Part shown: positions 1-13,003 of the stretch, piece after piece
How the letters are laid out: every line of letters begins with the position of its first letter
Numbering within the stretch: the first letter of the stretch is position 1
Origin: Sipunculus nudus
Taxonomy: Eukaryota > Annelida > Sipuncula > Golfingiida > Sipunculidae
Direction: 5' to 3'
DNA length: 64,000 bases
NCBI GenBank assembly: GCA_026874595.1
Contig: CM049317.1
Location: 37,730,401 to 37,794,400, forward strand
The notes under the pieces: model-generated
Database searches by the model: none
The model's input: only the letters and a program-made list of their open reading frames with translations
What the model was told of the DNA's origin: nothing
Program-made: the position numbers and the translations under genes

Positions 1-3000
1 GACCTGCCACGCCGCTGACGACCAGCAGAACAAGGGTAAACACGGTATTCTTAGTTGGCCAGTTCCAGTTGCCAAGGAGACTACCAATAAGAGCCCCCGG
101 TACCACGGCGTAAGGTGTAAACAGGTACCGCGTGTGCCTGTCCAGGAGGGTAAGGTCCAACGTGAACCAGGCCACAATCTCTGCTGCCAACACGGAGAGC
201 GCCACTGTGCAGGAAACATCGTTTTCCACGCCAGCACTGTATGTCAGCACGATGGCAAAGTTCAGTAGTGTAGCTATCGTCGTCCAGGTGGCGTACACGG
301 CCAGGCCATTCTGTACCACATAGCGAACCAATCGGACTTCAAGCATGTGCCCGGATGTGGCCAGTACGTCACCATGTTGTTTCAATCCGCGCATGCTCAG
401 AAAAATGCATATGTATAACGTGAACGCTGTCAAAGCCAAAAGTACAAACGCTACATTGATGTGTTGTCGGTCCCAAACAAACAGCCAGGCCGTGTTCAGA
501 GCCATATTGACGCAATACACAATGTACAGCAGCGGGGGCAAGAAGTCTGGGTCATAGTACAGGTAGCCGCCACCAGGGCCCCGCCTGAAGATTAGTGACA
601 ATAGATACACACAGAACAGCAGCTCGTACACATAGATGACACCCCAGATCGAGAATGTTGGTCCTGATGGCGTGATTTGTAATGAAAACTTATCGGAGAT
701 TTCCCCAGTCGAATTCAGCAGGATCCCTACAATAACAAATATTCACAGTAACTCATCCGAGTCAAAATAGTGAACGGCGAATTTTAAAGAATCACGTGAT
801 TAAATCGTGTCATCAGACGATGCCTGATTTCGCTAAGTGAATAGAAGTTTTAAGGAAATTTATCTGATTCAGAAGCCAAAACACTACAAAGGTACAATAT
901 TAAGTTAATGCATATACGTTAAAAACATGAATTTAAATTAGTCTGCTGTTGGTTTGGGCACAGGCGCTTGAATTGCTTTAATTGTAGATTTCGGTTAAAT
1001 TTGTTACTTTTCTGGGTCATTTCCTTATAACTATTACTTATCTGACATGTTCCTAGCGTTTTTCGCACTATATGGTCCATCTCTTTATTATTCACTTAAT
1101 ATTTGAGATAGGCAGACAAGAAGCCCCCGCCGTTAGGTCCGACAGCCATGGCATAGCAACCGAAGACGCGCTTTCTGATTGGTTGATATGTCTAATACTG
1201 GAGTCTTCAGTTTGTGACACCGCTGACGTAACAATGGTTCAGCCATTCACGCATGTACTTCAAATTTAGCCTGAAACCGATGTACCATGGCTGTCGGGCC
1301 TAACAACCGGGGCTGCTTACCTGCCTGTCTCAAATATTAAGTAAATAATAAAGAGATAACACCATATAGTGTAAAAAAAGCTCGGAAAATATCAGGTAGG
1401 TAAAATTTATAAAGAATTGACCCTGAGAAGTAACAAATTTAACCGAAATCTGCACTAATAGCAATTCAAGCTCCTGTGGTTTGGGTCATGTCTCTCCCTC
1501 AAATGTGGTTGCTGTTCTCTGGTTGCCGAGAAACGTCTTTAAAGTTTAACAGGATAGCTGATAGAGATAATTTTGTCAGGACCTGTAGACAGTTCATGAT
1601 ATTACCGCCAGGGAGCACCATCAACTGTCGTCGGATGAGCAACCAGAAGTGTCTGATAGTTATTTCAAGTGCATACTGGAATGAAATATAGCAGGGAGGA
1701 GGGAGCAAGTTAGATTTTTTGTTCCTGGTAGTTGCTATACAGCTTTGCGTGGTATTAATATTAGTATAGCTTTAGCCAATTAGATTTGTTATATAAAAGA
1801 GCCAAATGTTTTCATGAATCTAACACGGAATATTTAGTTGGTTCCCACAAAGTTCTGGAAACAGCCGAATACTTCGTATTAGAGGGGGCTACTTTCCTTA
1901 TTTGACCGACAAGATTTCGACCCCCTAAAGTTTAATATGTCAGTCATATTTATACTTCTACAACGGTGTTAATAATTCTTCATGGACTTAGTGTTTCTAA
2001 AACTGTCAAATAAGACCGCTCAGATCTAAAGCAAATGTATTTCGCAAATAGTTGTAGGTGTGTCTAATGTCGCGAAGACAGAGTGGTCGAGAACTGGCAT
2101 AGAGGCGTGCTTTCTCTCGAGGGTATTATTAGATGGTCGACAACTGGCAAAGAGGCGTGCCTTCTCTCGCGCATATTTTTGAATGAACGACGACTGGCAA
2201 AGAGGCGTGCCTTCTCTCGCGCATATTATTGAATGGTCGAAAACTGGCAAAGAGGCGTGCCTTCTCTCGCGCATATTTTTGAATGAACGTCAACTGGCAA
2301 AGAGGCGTGCCTTCTCTCGCGCATATTACTGAATGAACGACAACTGGCAAAGAGGCGTGCCTTCTCTCGCGCATATGACTGAATGGTCGAAAATTGGCAA
2401 AGAGGCGTGCCTTCTCTCGCGCATATTATTGAGTGACGACAACTGTCTTATCTCGCACATATTATTGATAGAACGACAACTGTCAATGAGGCGGGCCTTC
2501 TCTCGCGCATATTATTGAGTGACGACAACTGTCAAAGAGGCGTACCTTATCTTGCACATATTATTGATAGAACTTCAACTGGCAATGACGCGTACTTTCT
2601 CTCGCGGGTATTATTGAATGATCGAAACTGGCAAAGAGGCGTGCCTTCTCTCGCGCATATTATTGAATGGTCGACAACTGGCAAAGAGGCGTGCCTTCTC
2701 TCGCGCATATTATTGAATGAACGACAACTGGCAAAGAGGCGTGCCTTCTCTCGCGCATATTACTGAGTGACGACAACTGTCAAAGAGGCGTGCCTTATCT
2801 CGCACATATTATTGATAGAACTACAACTGTAAAAGACGATTGCTTTCTCTTGCGGGTATTATTGGATGGTCGACAACTGGCAAACAGGCGTGCCTTCTCA
2901 GGTGGATTTTACTGAATAAAGGACAACTGGCAAAGAGGCGTGCCTTCTCTCGCGCATGTTATTTAATGAACAACAACTGCAAAAGAGGCGTGCCTTCTCT

Positions 3001-4170
3001 CGCGCATATTAATGAATGAACGACCATCGGAAAAGAGGCGTGCCTTCTCTCGCGCATATATTACTGAATGAACGACAACTGGAAAAGAGGAACTTGTTTT
3101 AGGTTTCTAAGTATATTTGCCCAGAACCTCCCTTGATGTTTTGATAGAAGAATCTAAACCTAATGGATACAATTTGTGACCTGACCGACTCTCTGGGTAT
3201 GCAAAATCAAGGTTTTTGGCCCATAGCTTGCAGGATATAGGTCACCATAACACAATTTTAGGTTTTTTAAGAGATGTGCAAAAGACGTACGTGGAACTTA
3301 TCTTAGAAGATTTTAGGTATAACGGATACAATCTGTGCCCTGTCTGACTGTCTGGAAGCTCAAAATCAAGTTTTGACCTATACCTCGCAGAATATAAGCC
3401 TCCATGACCTAGTTTTCAGGTATCAGAGGATATTTGCCCGGAAACTCCCTGCGTTAGAAGATTCTATGCGACATACGGGGTGCTCAAATCATGTTTCTTA
3501 TCCAATAGCTCGCAGAGTTTGGGTTAAAGTGAGCTTATTTAAAGTTTTTTTATAGACATTTGTCCAGGGCCTCCCTGAATTTTATGTAAGAAAACTTCAA
3601 AAGGCCTAATGGGTACAATGTGTGCCCCACCTGACTGTCTGGGTGCTCTAAATCGTGTTTTCGGCCCGTAGCTCGCACAATAAAGGTCAGCATTAACTAA
3701 TTTCAGGTTTCTAAAGGAATTTGGTTAGGACCTCCCTGGATGTACAGTTAGAGGTTCTATGTCCATCGGTTACGATTTGTGCCCTGTAAAAGGATGTACG
3801 ACCGGGCGCACGACGGACAAAGGGCCGGTGGTCGCTCTTGCTCAGATGACTTACAGTCACCCGAGCTAAATTTCGGCTAGTACATAATAGGCCTGACGTT
3901 CTGACGTCGGGCCCGTAGAAGTTAGTGCTGCCAAGGCTTAGAAAGTTTCTTATGACCTAAAGAGTCCTGTCGAAAGAATGGTTACGAATAGAATGAAAGG
4001 TCTATCAGAATTGCAGACGTACCTAATTTGACTCCGAGTCCACTAGCCAAACTGGAGAAGAAGCCGTTGATGGCGAAGCAGACGACAGCTGCCACGAGGA
4101 TCAGGATACGAGCGACATGGTGACGCGGGCTACTGGCGTTCCCCTCCATGTCCGGGGATACCTTACTCAT
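1..4170 (-). CDS. Copy A: TspO/MBR-like multi-pass membrane protein (3' end cut by window start)
   Basis: Two exons read on the minus strand. Exon 1 is 4170-4023 and ends in 'TTAG' followed by the donor GTACGT. Exon 2 starts at 726 after the acceptor 'TTATTGTAG' and runs open to base 1, so the C-terminus is outside the window. The intron is phase 1 and splits a Gly codon. Exon 1 encodes an N-terminal extension (MSKVSPDMEGNASS...) and a hydrophobic helix (ILILVAAVVCFAINGFF). A second in-frame Met (4149) would give a start closer to the sister copies. Exon 2 shows an N-S-T sequon, 'EISDKF', 'ITPSGPTFSIWGVIY', 'FRRGPGGGYLYYDP', 'NTAWLFVWDR' and '[13 protein letters not shown]', as in copies B-D. 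The Trp of 'PAGW' is replaced by Pro here, so this is the most divergent copy. No stop or frameshift is seen in the visible part. Family assignment is by recalled resemblance to bacterial long TspO/MBR proteins; the ligand and role are unknown. Confidence 0.8.
959..1478. mobile_element. Foldback (long-TIR) element with 9-bp target duplication
   Basis: Bases about 959-1165 and 1270-1478 are inverted copies of each other (about 210 bp per arm, near 85% by eye) around a ~110-bp centre. Matching stretches include ACAGG.GCTTGAATTGCT at the tips, then AGATTTCGGTTAAATTTGTT, ACTATATGGT, CTCTTTATTATT.ACTTAAT and CCGACAGCCATGG. The direct repeat TGGTTTGGG flanks it at 950-958 and 1477-1485. Long arms plus a 9-bp duplication are typical of Mutator-like non-autonomous elements; that class is inference. 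It sits in the intron of copy A and has no coding capacity. Short ORFs inside it are chance. Confidence 0.75.
2078..3091. repeat. 50-bp tandem array (about 20 units) in the intron of copy A
   Basis: The unit GACAACTGGCAAAGAGGCGT plus GCCTTCTCTCGCGCATATTA recurs every 50 bp (for example 2161, 2211, 2261, 2311, 2361). The units in the middle and at the right end are more varied (GAGTGACGACAACTGTC..., CTTATCTCGCACATATTATT). Short ORFs on either strand across it are repeat artefacts. Confidence 0.95.
3091..3790. repeat. Degenerate ~160-bp tandem repeat, about four to five units
   Basis: Recurring blocks are TTTTAGGTTTCTAA, ATATTTGCCC, GACCTCCCTG, TAATGGATACAATTTGTG, GACTGTCTGGGTGCTCAAA, GGCCCATAGCTCGCA and ATAGGTCACCAT. 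They appear in the same order each time with many substitutions, so this is an old array directly abutting the younger 50-bp array. Confidence 0.8.
3790..3900. repeat. Dispersed-repeat remnant
   Basis: The stretch with 'GGGCGCACGACGGACAAAG', 'GGTGGTCGCTCTTGCTCAG' and 'CACCCGAGCTAAA' recalls the 3' tails of dispersed repeats common in bivalve and other molluscan genomes (for example ACGACGGACAAAGGGC...TCAGGTGAGCTAA). The identity is from memory, not from a search. It lies in the copy A intron about 120 bp downstream of exon 1. Confidence 0.4.
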
Positions 4171-5235
4171 GTCCGTGTCTCTGTAAAAAATACATATTAA
4201 AACTACATGACATGATGACTTGGGCTACTGGCGTTCTCCTCCATGTCCGGGGATACCTTACTCATGTCCGTGTCTCTGTGAAAAATACATATTAAAACTA
4301 CATGACGTGATGACGCGGGCTACTGGCGTTCCCCTCCATGTCCGGGGATGCCTTATTCATGTCCGTGTCTCTGTAAAAGAATGCATAATAAAACTACATG
4401 ACATGATGACTTGGGCTACTGGCGTTACCCTCCATGTCCGGGGATGCCTTATTCATGTCCGTGTCTCTGTAAAAAAATACATAATAAAACTACATGACAT
4501 GATGACTTGGGCTACTAGCGTTCCCCTCCATGTCCGGGGATACCTTACTCATGTCCGTGTCTCTGTAAAAAATACATATTAAAACTACATGACATGATGA
4601 CTTGGGCTACTGGCGTTCCCCTCCATGTCCGGGGATACCTCACTCATGTCCGTGAGTCCTTAAACCAATATATATTAAAACTACATGACATGATGACTTG
4701 GGCTACTGGCGTTCCCAGCAATGTCCGGGGATACCTAACTCATGTCCGTGTCTCTGTAAAAATACATATTAAAACTACATGACATGATGACTTGGGCTAC
4801 TGGCGTTCCCCTCAATGTCCGGGGATACCTTACTCATGTCCGTGTCTCTGTAAAAAATACATATTAAAACTACATGACATGATGACTTGGGCTACTGGCG
4901 TTCCCCTCCATGTCCGGGGATGCCTTACTCATGTCCGTGAGTCTGTAAACCAATACATATTAAAACTACATGACATGATGACTTGGGCTACTGGCGTTCC
5001 CCTCCATGTCCGGGGATGCCTTACTCATGTCCGCGTGTCTGTAAACCAATACATATTAAAACTACATGACATGATGACTTGGGCTACTGGCGTTCCCCTC
5101 CATGTCCGGGGATACCTTTTTCATGTCCGTGTGTCTGTAAAACCAATACATATTAAAACTACATGACATGATGACGCGGGCTACTGGCGTTACACTCCAT
5201 GTCCGGGGATACCCTACTCATGTCCGTTAGTCTGT
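4100..5235 (-). repeat. 95-96-bp array made of the splice acceptor, ATG and start of exon 1 of copy A (12 units)
   Basis: The motif TCCGGGGA recurs at 4151, 4246, 4341, 4437, 4533, 4628, 4724, 4818, 4913, 5009, 5105 and 5202. The first occurrence is inside the real exon 1 of copy A. Read on the minus strand, each unit is a T-rich tract ending in TTTTTTACAG, then AGACACGGAC, ATG AGT AAG GTA TCC CCG, the codons for GNASSP, and then diverged sequence with an in-frame ATG TAG. The array is therefore built from the 3' end of the 5' intron plus about 60 bases of exon 1, copied away from the gene. Plus-strand ORFs across it are artefacts. Confidence 0.92.
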
Positions 5236-8200
5236 TAATCCAATACATATTAAAACAAATAAATCAGGAGGACATTCAAGGGATTATTTAAGGATAATGT
5301 AACTTGTATCCGTGAGCCATTCTTTGGTTTATATAATATATAAATAGTATATTCATCACGTTAGTTTAATATGAAGCCCTACGTTTCTGAGCTTACGCGC
5401 ATTAGAACCAACATGGCCGTGACAGAGGATGAGTTCAGTTTACCAGCTGTACAACGTCTGTAAATTCAGGTAGACAATTTCAGCATGTCAACCTGATAGC
5501 TGAAATGTAAGCGGCCATAGTTCAATAGGTACTAATTGTCACGAGAGGACTGTGACTTTGTTTTATTATTGAATGTTCAATTAGGGAGTATAACCAAATG
5601 ATTTTTTTTTAATTCATTGTACATTAATACGGAGTATCATTTTTAGACGTTAACGCCAGAACTTAGGTTGGAGAGCACAGGTGCCTCGTTTGATTTTTAA
5701 TTTCAGTACAGTTTAATTCCGCTTGAGCCGTCTCTCTATACGATCTCTATAGTAACGTTGTTTATGGTAAACATCCAAGGCCGAACACCTGCTTTGTTTG
5801 CTTAACTCAGGGTCGGAAGTCGGTCGGAACTTGCGACGTCAGCAAAACCCTGGTTAAGAAGAAATTCTCTACAATTGCCTGTTCAGGGCGGAAGTCGGGT
5901 CTGAAGAAGGCAACGCTTATAACTCTGTAACGGACTTCAGAGAGGCTATCGCAATTGCCGACGGACTGGTATTCCGGCGGTCTTGTATGTGTTGTGAGCA
6001 CTTCCAGTGACAGGCCAAGGACATTACTTACACGCGAAACTTCAGAGGTACTGGGTATCGTTATGTGGGGACATTCAGTTACCTAGTGCTGGATGATTCC
6101 AGAAGACATCGTCTGTGAAAGACATCGATTTTAAGTTTAGATAGAATAGGCAGTCAGTGCTGCGTGAACTTTACCTCGAGACACTTTCGTGTTCTCCGGC
6201 GAGAAACTCTTGGTGGTTGGACCGTGTGCATACATATTATTTACGTTTACTAATTTTGCTGGGTATACAGTGCGAGCAAACTGTGATGTGAGCGGCTTGG
6301 CATTTCGATGTCACGTGTGCGCGATGGTCATGGGATCAGGAGCGGTGTAAACAAAGGACTCCCTCTGTATATACAGGTGAACATAACGGACTTCGTGATT
6401 TCGTGTTTCTTATTGGATCATCAGCGTTTATATGTATTGAGCGCCTCTCCATGTATATGTATTCTTTTGTTAATATATTGATTTGTTTGTTAACTCATGT
6501 CTTATCCATCTTTTTACGTGTATGTATAAATGATTTTTAACCGGATTGGTTTACCAATTAAAAGATCCTGGCCGTTCATGCCTTTAGGGTTGTGACACAA
6601 ATAAAATTTTAAAACGGTTACAAAATCAGCCGGAATCCATTTTCAGGACGGCCAGAAAATTAACATTTTACCTAACTGAACTTTGTAAGACAAAAGATTA
6701 TAGCTGTTCAACTTGACAGACCGTGTTTCAAATGTACCCCGAAAATATTAATGCCTGGTGAATGTCAGTACATCAGTGGTACGCTTATTACACTGTGTGA
6801 CTCTGGGGTGTCGGTCTCATCTCAAACTGAGGTTACTGACGGTGTGGCTGATACGGCTGAATAATCCTGTAACATGAACCGACACAACGCGCTGTTTTAT
6901 ACTGGCTTGTCTGTGGGCAGTGTGAAGAAACGCCACATGTGTCCACCGGTACATCTTTGTTCACGCTGTGCAGGTTCAATAATCTATCAGGCGCCTGCTT
7001 GAGCCCTATAGGTCTGAATGCAGACAACGTAACAGACCAGAAAACATAATGGCATAATGTTGACACTGCATGTGTTGACGATAAAGATGAACTAAATGCA
7101 TGACTCATTCCCAAAGCGAGACATATAAACAAATACGCTTGTTTTTCTTTGCTCTGACAAGCCATGCAAAACATATACACTTACGTTACTTATATTACTA
7201 TCTGTAACAATTTACTTGTACACACTAGTGGATCTATATAAATACGAGGAATCTTACTTCAGAGGTGCAAGTCCTAGGCCCAGGAGAGAATCTGACCGGT
7301 AGCTGGGTATTTACATTCCTGACTAGTAGCTGGGTGTTGTACTAGCTGATGCAAGCAGGCGGGGAAATACACAACCATTCAGCTGTTATATACTGATGTA
7401 AACAACATTCACGTGCTAACCCACGCGGCTTAAAGGCCTAAAGCCACTCTGAATACCAAGACCGTCAGAGAACACAGCATTAGAAAACCTTGCTTTCTAA
7501 CACGGTACACTTGTGTGGATTAAACAACCGCCAAAGCAAGATTAGTTTCAGCACTGCGTGTTCAATAACTGCCTCACGTGGCACGCCATGTGCCAGGACC
7601 TCACCAAGCCCCATGGCGTCAGTGTTCATTCAATGTCAGTGCGTGTCAGTAATTACATTACGCCCACAAGGGCCCCGACCGTCAGGTATTGGTCACATTG
7701 TTAACGCCCATTGTGATGCAAACGACGCAATGGAACAACCGAACTGTTGACTGAAGACTTGTTCGAGATAAAACTGTTAATTAATTGTCAGTTTTACTAT
7801 TACCATTCGCAAAATAATTTTTTTTTAAACTCCATGAACCTGACAGCCAGCCTTTGCGATCATATCAGTTCTGCAGAAATCATATACACTGAGCCCACCA
7901 AAATACGTGTTTGTCAATGAAAGGAGTGCACTTGCCCGAAACCTTGCAAGACGGTCATTCATCATTAGTGCCCCCCCCCCCCCCCCCCAAATAACTCTAC
8001 ACTCAACTTTTAAAGATTATTAAAGGTCCAATTTTGTGTTAGATGTGCGTGGTCAAACAACGAGCAGAGGAGCGGAGATATACATAGTTGTAACCTCACT
8101 CAGAATGCCAGGCCAGCAGGACAAATAAAATTAACTGAATCAAGTCATTAAGTATCACTATAAAAAGAATTGGTTTTCTTACCGAATCGGTTATTTTACT

Positions 8201-9200
8201 GTGTATTTTCTTGTGTTCATATCAAATGACAAAACCATTTTGCAGGAAACCCCTTCACCATCTTATTTACTTTCTTAATACTAATTGAGAATTAATGTAG
8301 TAAATGTAATGTTCACAGTGTAATGAATGTGCTTACACGAACCCGATGTGTCACATTTTCTGGTGATATATTGATGCAGTTATTCAGTGTAATCGTATTG
8401 TTTGTCAGCTTGAAAAATCGGCTTCCTTGATTTAATTTACAAAATATATGATCTCCTGTTTTCCTTATAGCCATGTATGTTTGTGAAATAAGACTCATAC
8501 CATGTAAACATTAATGACCGTGATGCCCTTAAACATGCGTTTTGACGATGTCACAGGCTTGTTGTTCATATTTAAGATGTTGGTCGCAAAGCGGTGACGT
8601 TAAGCATCAGCGATGATGTTTATATTTTTTTTCTTAACACTTAAATACAAAATATTATGTATTTATCCCAGCATACACCTGATTGTCGGGTAACTGTTCA
8701 GCGCTGGTTTGGTTTTTTAGTCACAAGTTCCCACGCCATCTCATGTTAGTACACTGAGCCACATTATATATATGTCACCCACGTGCGGGGGCAGCCAGGC
8801 GTGCCAAGGTAAACTCTGTCACCTTTTACACTCGAACATTTTTGCCGGTACCTGTGTACTAAATAGGCCAGTCACGTTATGGACCACGTGGTGTTTTGTA
8901 ACAAAAAAAAATATAAGCTTATATAACACCAAAAAATATAAATAAAATCCTGACGTGAAGAGTGCATGTACACTCATGCTGGAGAACTCATACAGGCCCG
9001 GTCACTCATCACGATCTCCAGAGTCTTTATCAAACTCAAACGTTTTCTTAGAAACTTGGATTACATCAAATTGGATATAATATGTAAACTACCCTGATTA
9101 TACTCACACAAGCTGTCGGTATCGGCGAGTGTTTTTTTTTTTTATTCAGTACGCTAACTAAATGAAACACGAACGGGTTAAGATAACGCGTACTATTAAT
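5236..9200. other. Intergenic region between copy A (minus) and copy B (plus)
   Basis: No exon can be supported. This region is upstream of both divergent genes, so the 5' UTR exon and promoter of copy A should be here or within the array. It contains less repetitive, higher-GC sequence at about 5650-6400, a poly-C run at 7973-7988, and scattered AT-rich DNA. Short ORFs here have no recognisable motif. Confidence 0.5.
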
Positions 9201-9269
9201 GTGTTGGTGTGTGTGTGTGTGGGGGGGGGGGGGTATATATTGGTTCTACTCTCCACGCAGATCAGACAG

Positions 9270-9271
<2 letters not shown>

Positions 9272-9312
<41 letters not shown>
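9272..9312. repeat. (TA)n microsatellite
   Basis: About 40 bp of TA dinucleotides, preceded at 9208-9233 by a (GT)n and poly-G tract. It creates spurious 'IYIYIY' ORFs. Confidence 0.95.
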
Positions 9313-9314
<2 letters not shown>

Positions 9315-9711
9315 TTATTATTTTTATCGTTTTTATTTTCAAGTGCAATATGAATTCATACACCTTTCATCAGGCAAGTGTGCTCGGATGTTACGGCATA
9401 AAGTAGAGTTATATGATCTGTTATCACTGACGACGTCGGGTCTCATTCGGCTGTATAAGCTTAATTTGTCTTCCCAGCTGGTGATGTCATTCTTGTAGCT
9501 TTTCTTAGCCCCCTGTGGCGCATTAAAACCAAGCAGGCATGACATGCGCTGAGGGGTTACAGAATATATTTAAACGTGCAGTTGGCCCCAATTTGTGCAG
9601 TTATAAACTGAAAATGTGCAGTTAAAAACTTAGAAGGTATAGTCCATCAATGTTATACGACACATATAAATTGCTCTGGTGTGACTTTGCAAATGTTCTG
9701 TAATATTTCTG

Positions 9712-9718
<7 letters not shown>

Positions 9719-9796
<78 letters not shown>
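9719..9796. repeat. (TA)n microsatellite abutting a SINE tail
   Basis: About 78 bp of pure TA, directly adjoining the 3' end of the minus-strand SINE-like element that starts at 9797. Confidence 0.95.
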
Positions 9797-9799
<3 letters not shown>

Positions 9800-10190
9800 T
9801 CCGCCAAAGGGGCGGGGGTTATTTGCCGGCGTTGGTTTGTTTGTCTAATAGCAAAATTATTTACGGATTTTGATGAAATTTTCAGGAGAGCTCGGCAATG
9901 ATATGAGGAACAACAGCTGAACTTATTGATTAAATGTTGGGGGTGATCGGGATCTGCATTTCTGATAGTGCCATATTGGGGTAATGAGCTGCCTTGGCTT
10001 GCTTGCTCTCTGAGTGCTTCAGCAAATGACCAGTATTCATTCATACTTTGGTAGAAAGAGCACACCCTTGTGGTAACGACTTTGGCCAGGAGCTGAGCGC
10101 GGATGGCCGGCGAAACGGGACGCGAACCCACAACCCTGCGGTCACAATCCGTCACATAATCTAGCACAGCAACCATCACCACACTCTATA
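9797..10190 (-). mobile_element. tRNA-derived SINE-like element
   Basis: On the minus strand the head near 10190-10110 looks tRNA-like: GTGCTAGATTATG..., then GACCGCAGGGTTGTGGGTTC followed by GCGTCCCG. GGTTCGCGTCC fits a pol III B box (near 10118-10129). The A box is weak. The body and tail contain ACGGATTTTGATGAAATTTT in plus orientation near 9860 and end in 'GGGGCGGGGGTTAT' and 'GCCTCCGCC', next to (TA)n. Similar tails are widespread in marine invertebrates, from memory. The 186-residue ORF read across it is spurious. Confidence 0.6.
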
Positions 10191-10199
10191 AAGCGAGGC

Positions 10200-12962
10200 G
10201 TGAAACAAACCAGGAAAAAGTAAATAAACCGTCATTTTGGTCTTACAACACGTAAATAAAATAAGTTCAGTAGTCCTGGTCATATATACAGCCTCGTGAA
10301 TAGGCCTACATTAAGAATGGAGGCAATCAAATATATTTGAATTCTCTCCATGGATTTTACCCAATATCCGCACATACAAATAATAAATTTACTGTTATTT
10401 ACTGTACACAATAAATACTTTTTCGTAATATGGTCATTAATGTGAACGCTCGACAGAAATAAATGCTTCGGTAAACATTGTCACAACACACTATACCCGT
10501 GTGCAGGAGCGCTGGCAGTGGTAATTTTACCGGCGCTGTTGGGTATAATCAGGCTACTCAAACCATAAATATTATATCAAGTACGCTGTACACATTTATA
10601 GCGGCATTTCGGGTGGCTTTAAAGACATTTCGATACATGAGGAATTTCAAGCACTTGTACTACAGTTTGAGTTGTTTCGCTTGTATGATTATATGTACCG
10701 GCCTCACAGCTGAGTCACCGCGTGGGCTTGACTGAGTTTACCACACGCAAAACAAGGTACCTTAATTAATATTCCGGCACCGTACAAATCCCGTGCCAGT
10801 ACACGTGTTTCGCCCGGTGGCCCAGGATCACCAGTCGTGTTATAGCCGAGGATTTGTAGAGAATCATATTGAGCAGGGCGCACTCAGGCAGGGAAGTCGT
10901 GTGAGGGACAACTTCAAAACACAGCTTTGTTCCTTTGACCAGAAAATCAGCATTTAGAATTTGACCGCAATTCAGAGTAAGTGTGACAATTTTTCGAACA
11001 TTTTGTTTAAATGCGTTCGAAAGAAGACATTGCTATTAATTAGGCAATTTAAATGAAGCTCTTCACTCTTAACCAGTGTTCAAATTTACATTGATTTAGC
11101 TCAACCGATTTCTTTTGCTCTCCTCCGTTGAGCGATGTATGTTTGGCTGTCGACGTCGTCCTTCACTCAAGCGACCGTCTAGTAATAAACCTGAAACATA
11201 TACTTGAAATGTTGACAGATCCTGGTGGTATCCCGCGCAAGTTACCTGTTATAGTGGAGAAACTGAGCAGAAAAACTAATTAACCCCAAAAACACGTGCG
11301 GTCAATCACAGAATTGCATTGTTTTAAGCACCATTTGTTGTTGTTTTTGTATTTTGTAAGAATTGAACGGATTTTGTTTAAATGGTGGTGGTGGTGGTGT
11401 GTGTGTGTGTGTGTTGGGGGGGGGGGAGGTATGGTAATACTCAAAGAACAGCCCATTTATCAATTTTGGAAGTAATCAGGATCACCAAAATGTATTTTGG
11501 TTTTTAGAATTTTTTACTAATATGTGAGACGAGGTGATACTTTTGCCCTTGCCGAGGAAGACACCGTCGTCATTCACCAGTATTAGGCAATATATATATT
11601 AATATATATATAAAGGTATCATTCTCATGCACCGCCCGCGTCAATTTTAACCCCCTGCATCAAACGTTTTGATTTTGATTTTCATCTTTAAAGAAGTTAA
11701 AATAATACAATTTCGATAAAATTTTCTGTGTTATGTTGTGCTTTTACTTGCTTAGGAAAAACAATCTATTATTTTCATGCTTTATCGTAACATACAGAAA
11801 AAAGGTAATAATAAAATATCGCCCGCCCGCACTGATTTCTGAAGAAAGTGCCTGAGAACCATACTTTATTTTGCCTTGGAGAAACCGATAGAAGAGTGCC
11901 TTCGCGTGAAAATGCATAGCCGCCGGCAGCGACGACACGTCCAATATACCTTTAATTATCGACTATTTCGTCTCCCCCCATACTATATTATATAGAGCTA
12001 GTAGCGTCATATCGACCCTCTGGTATTACGACCAGATAACTGGCGCCAGAGTATCCTTACATCTAAGTCTGAGGAAAGCATTATAAGGCCTTATGAAGAT
12101 GCAATTATTTTCGTCATTTCTGACAACGCTTCATGGCCTACAGGTACACTGTCAATCAACATAAATCAGACCAGTCATTAGTATTTTTGTGTACTTTCTA
12201 ATAATACCAAACATGAGGATGAAAAATTCCGTTTTAACTCAGAAAATTAGCAAACCCCTCGGCATTGAATTTTAATTAATGATCGCATGAACACAAACAT
12301 AGCACGCACGGCCCGGTTACAGGAACAAGCAGCTTGCAGGCGATACAGGGAATAACCCGTGTCAATGGAGACGGTGCATGTTTCAGTTTGGGCTGTGAGC
12401 TCACATTGATACTATCGTGTTAATTTACCACGATATTGGCTTACCATAACTGGGCTCTTTCTAAATAAAATGGGATACCTGAAATTATTATTGGCTTTAT
12501 CCCTTTTTACACATGCACACAGATCGTGCCGACCTTAGAATCCCATTCAAAATGTACTCAGACATATCTAACATTTTGGTCCCCCTCGGTGACTATATAT
12601 GGTATGTGCAGGTGTGATCTGGTAGGAACTGACATTGTTCTGGTTCACAGAACTTGCCTGTGATGCAGCTATACAAGGAGTAAGTGAACATGCATTTACA
12701 CACATCTCTTTTTGCGGGGAATCATTTATTATTTCATGTGCTTAGGTACCGAACACCAACGTTTGATTACGATCCTCATTATATCACGGAACTAACTGTT
12801 CAGAATATTTGCGGATGTATGGGGTCTCCGGGTGCATTTCCTAGCTACCTTAACACATGTACATTGTACAAGTCGGGAATTCTCCAGTGTATCCTTTAAG
12901 TCTTTTTTTTTATTCGGTGTTACATTCATTTTCTGTTGATGCGAACCAACCAAATATCGTGT

Positions 12963-13003
<41 letters not shown>

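Noticed and set aside
132-557. Plus-strand ORFs of 63 and 70 residues
   Set aside because: They are antisense shadows of exon 2 of copy A.
4220-5166. Plus-strand ORFs of 62-124 residues with repeated 'VPLHVRGYLTHVRVSV'
   Set aside because: They are the antisense of the exon-derived 95-bp array of copy A.
9622-10182. 186-residue minus-strand ORF
   Set aside because: It runs through a SINE-like element and a (TA)n tract; the 'IYIYIY' stretch is microsatellite.
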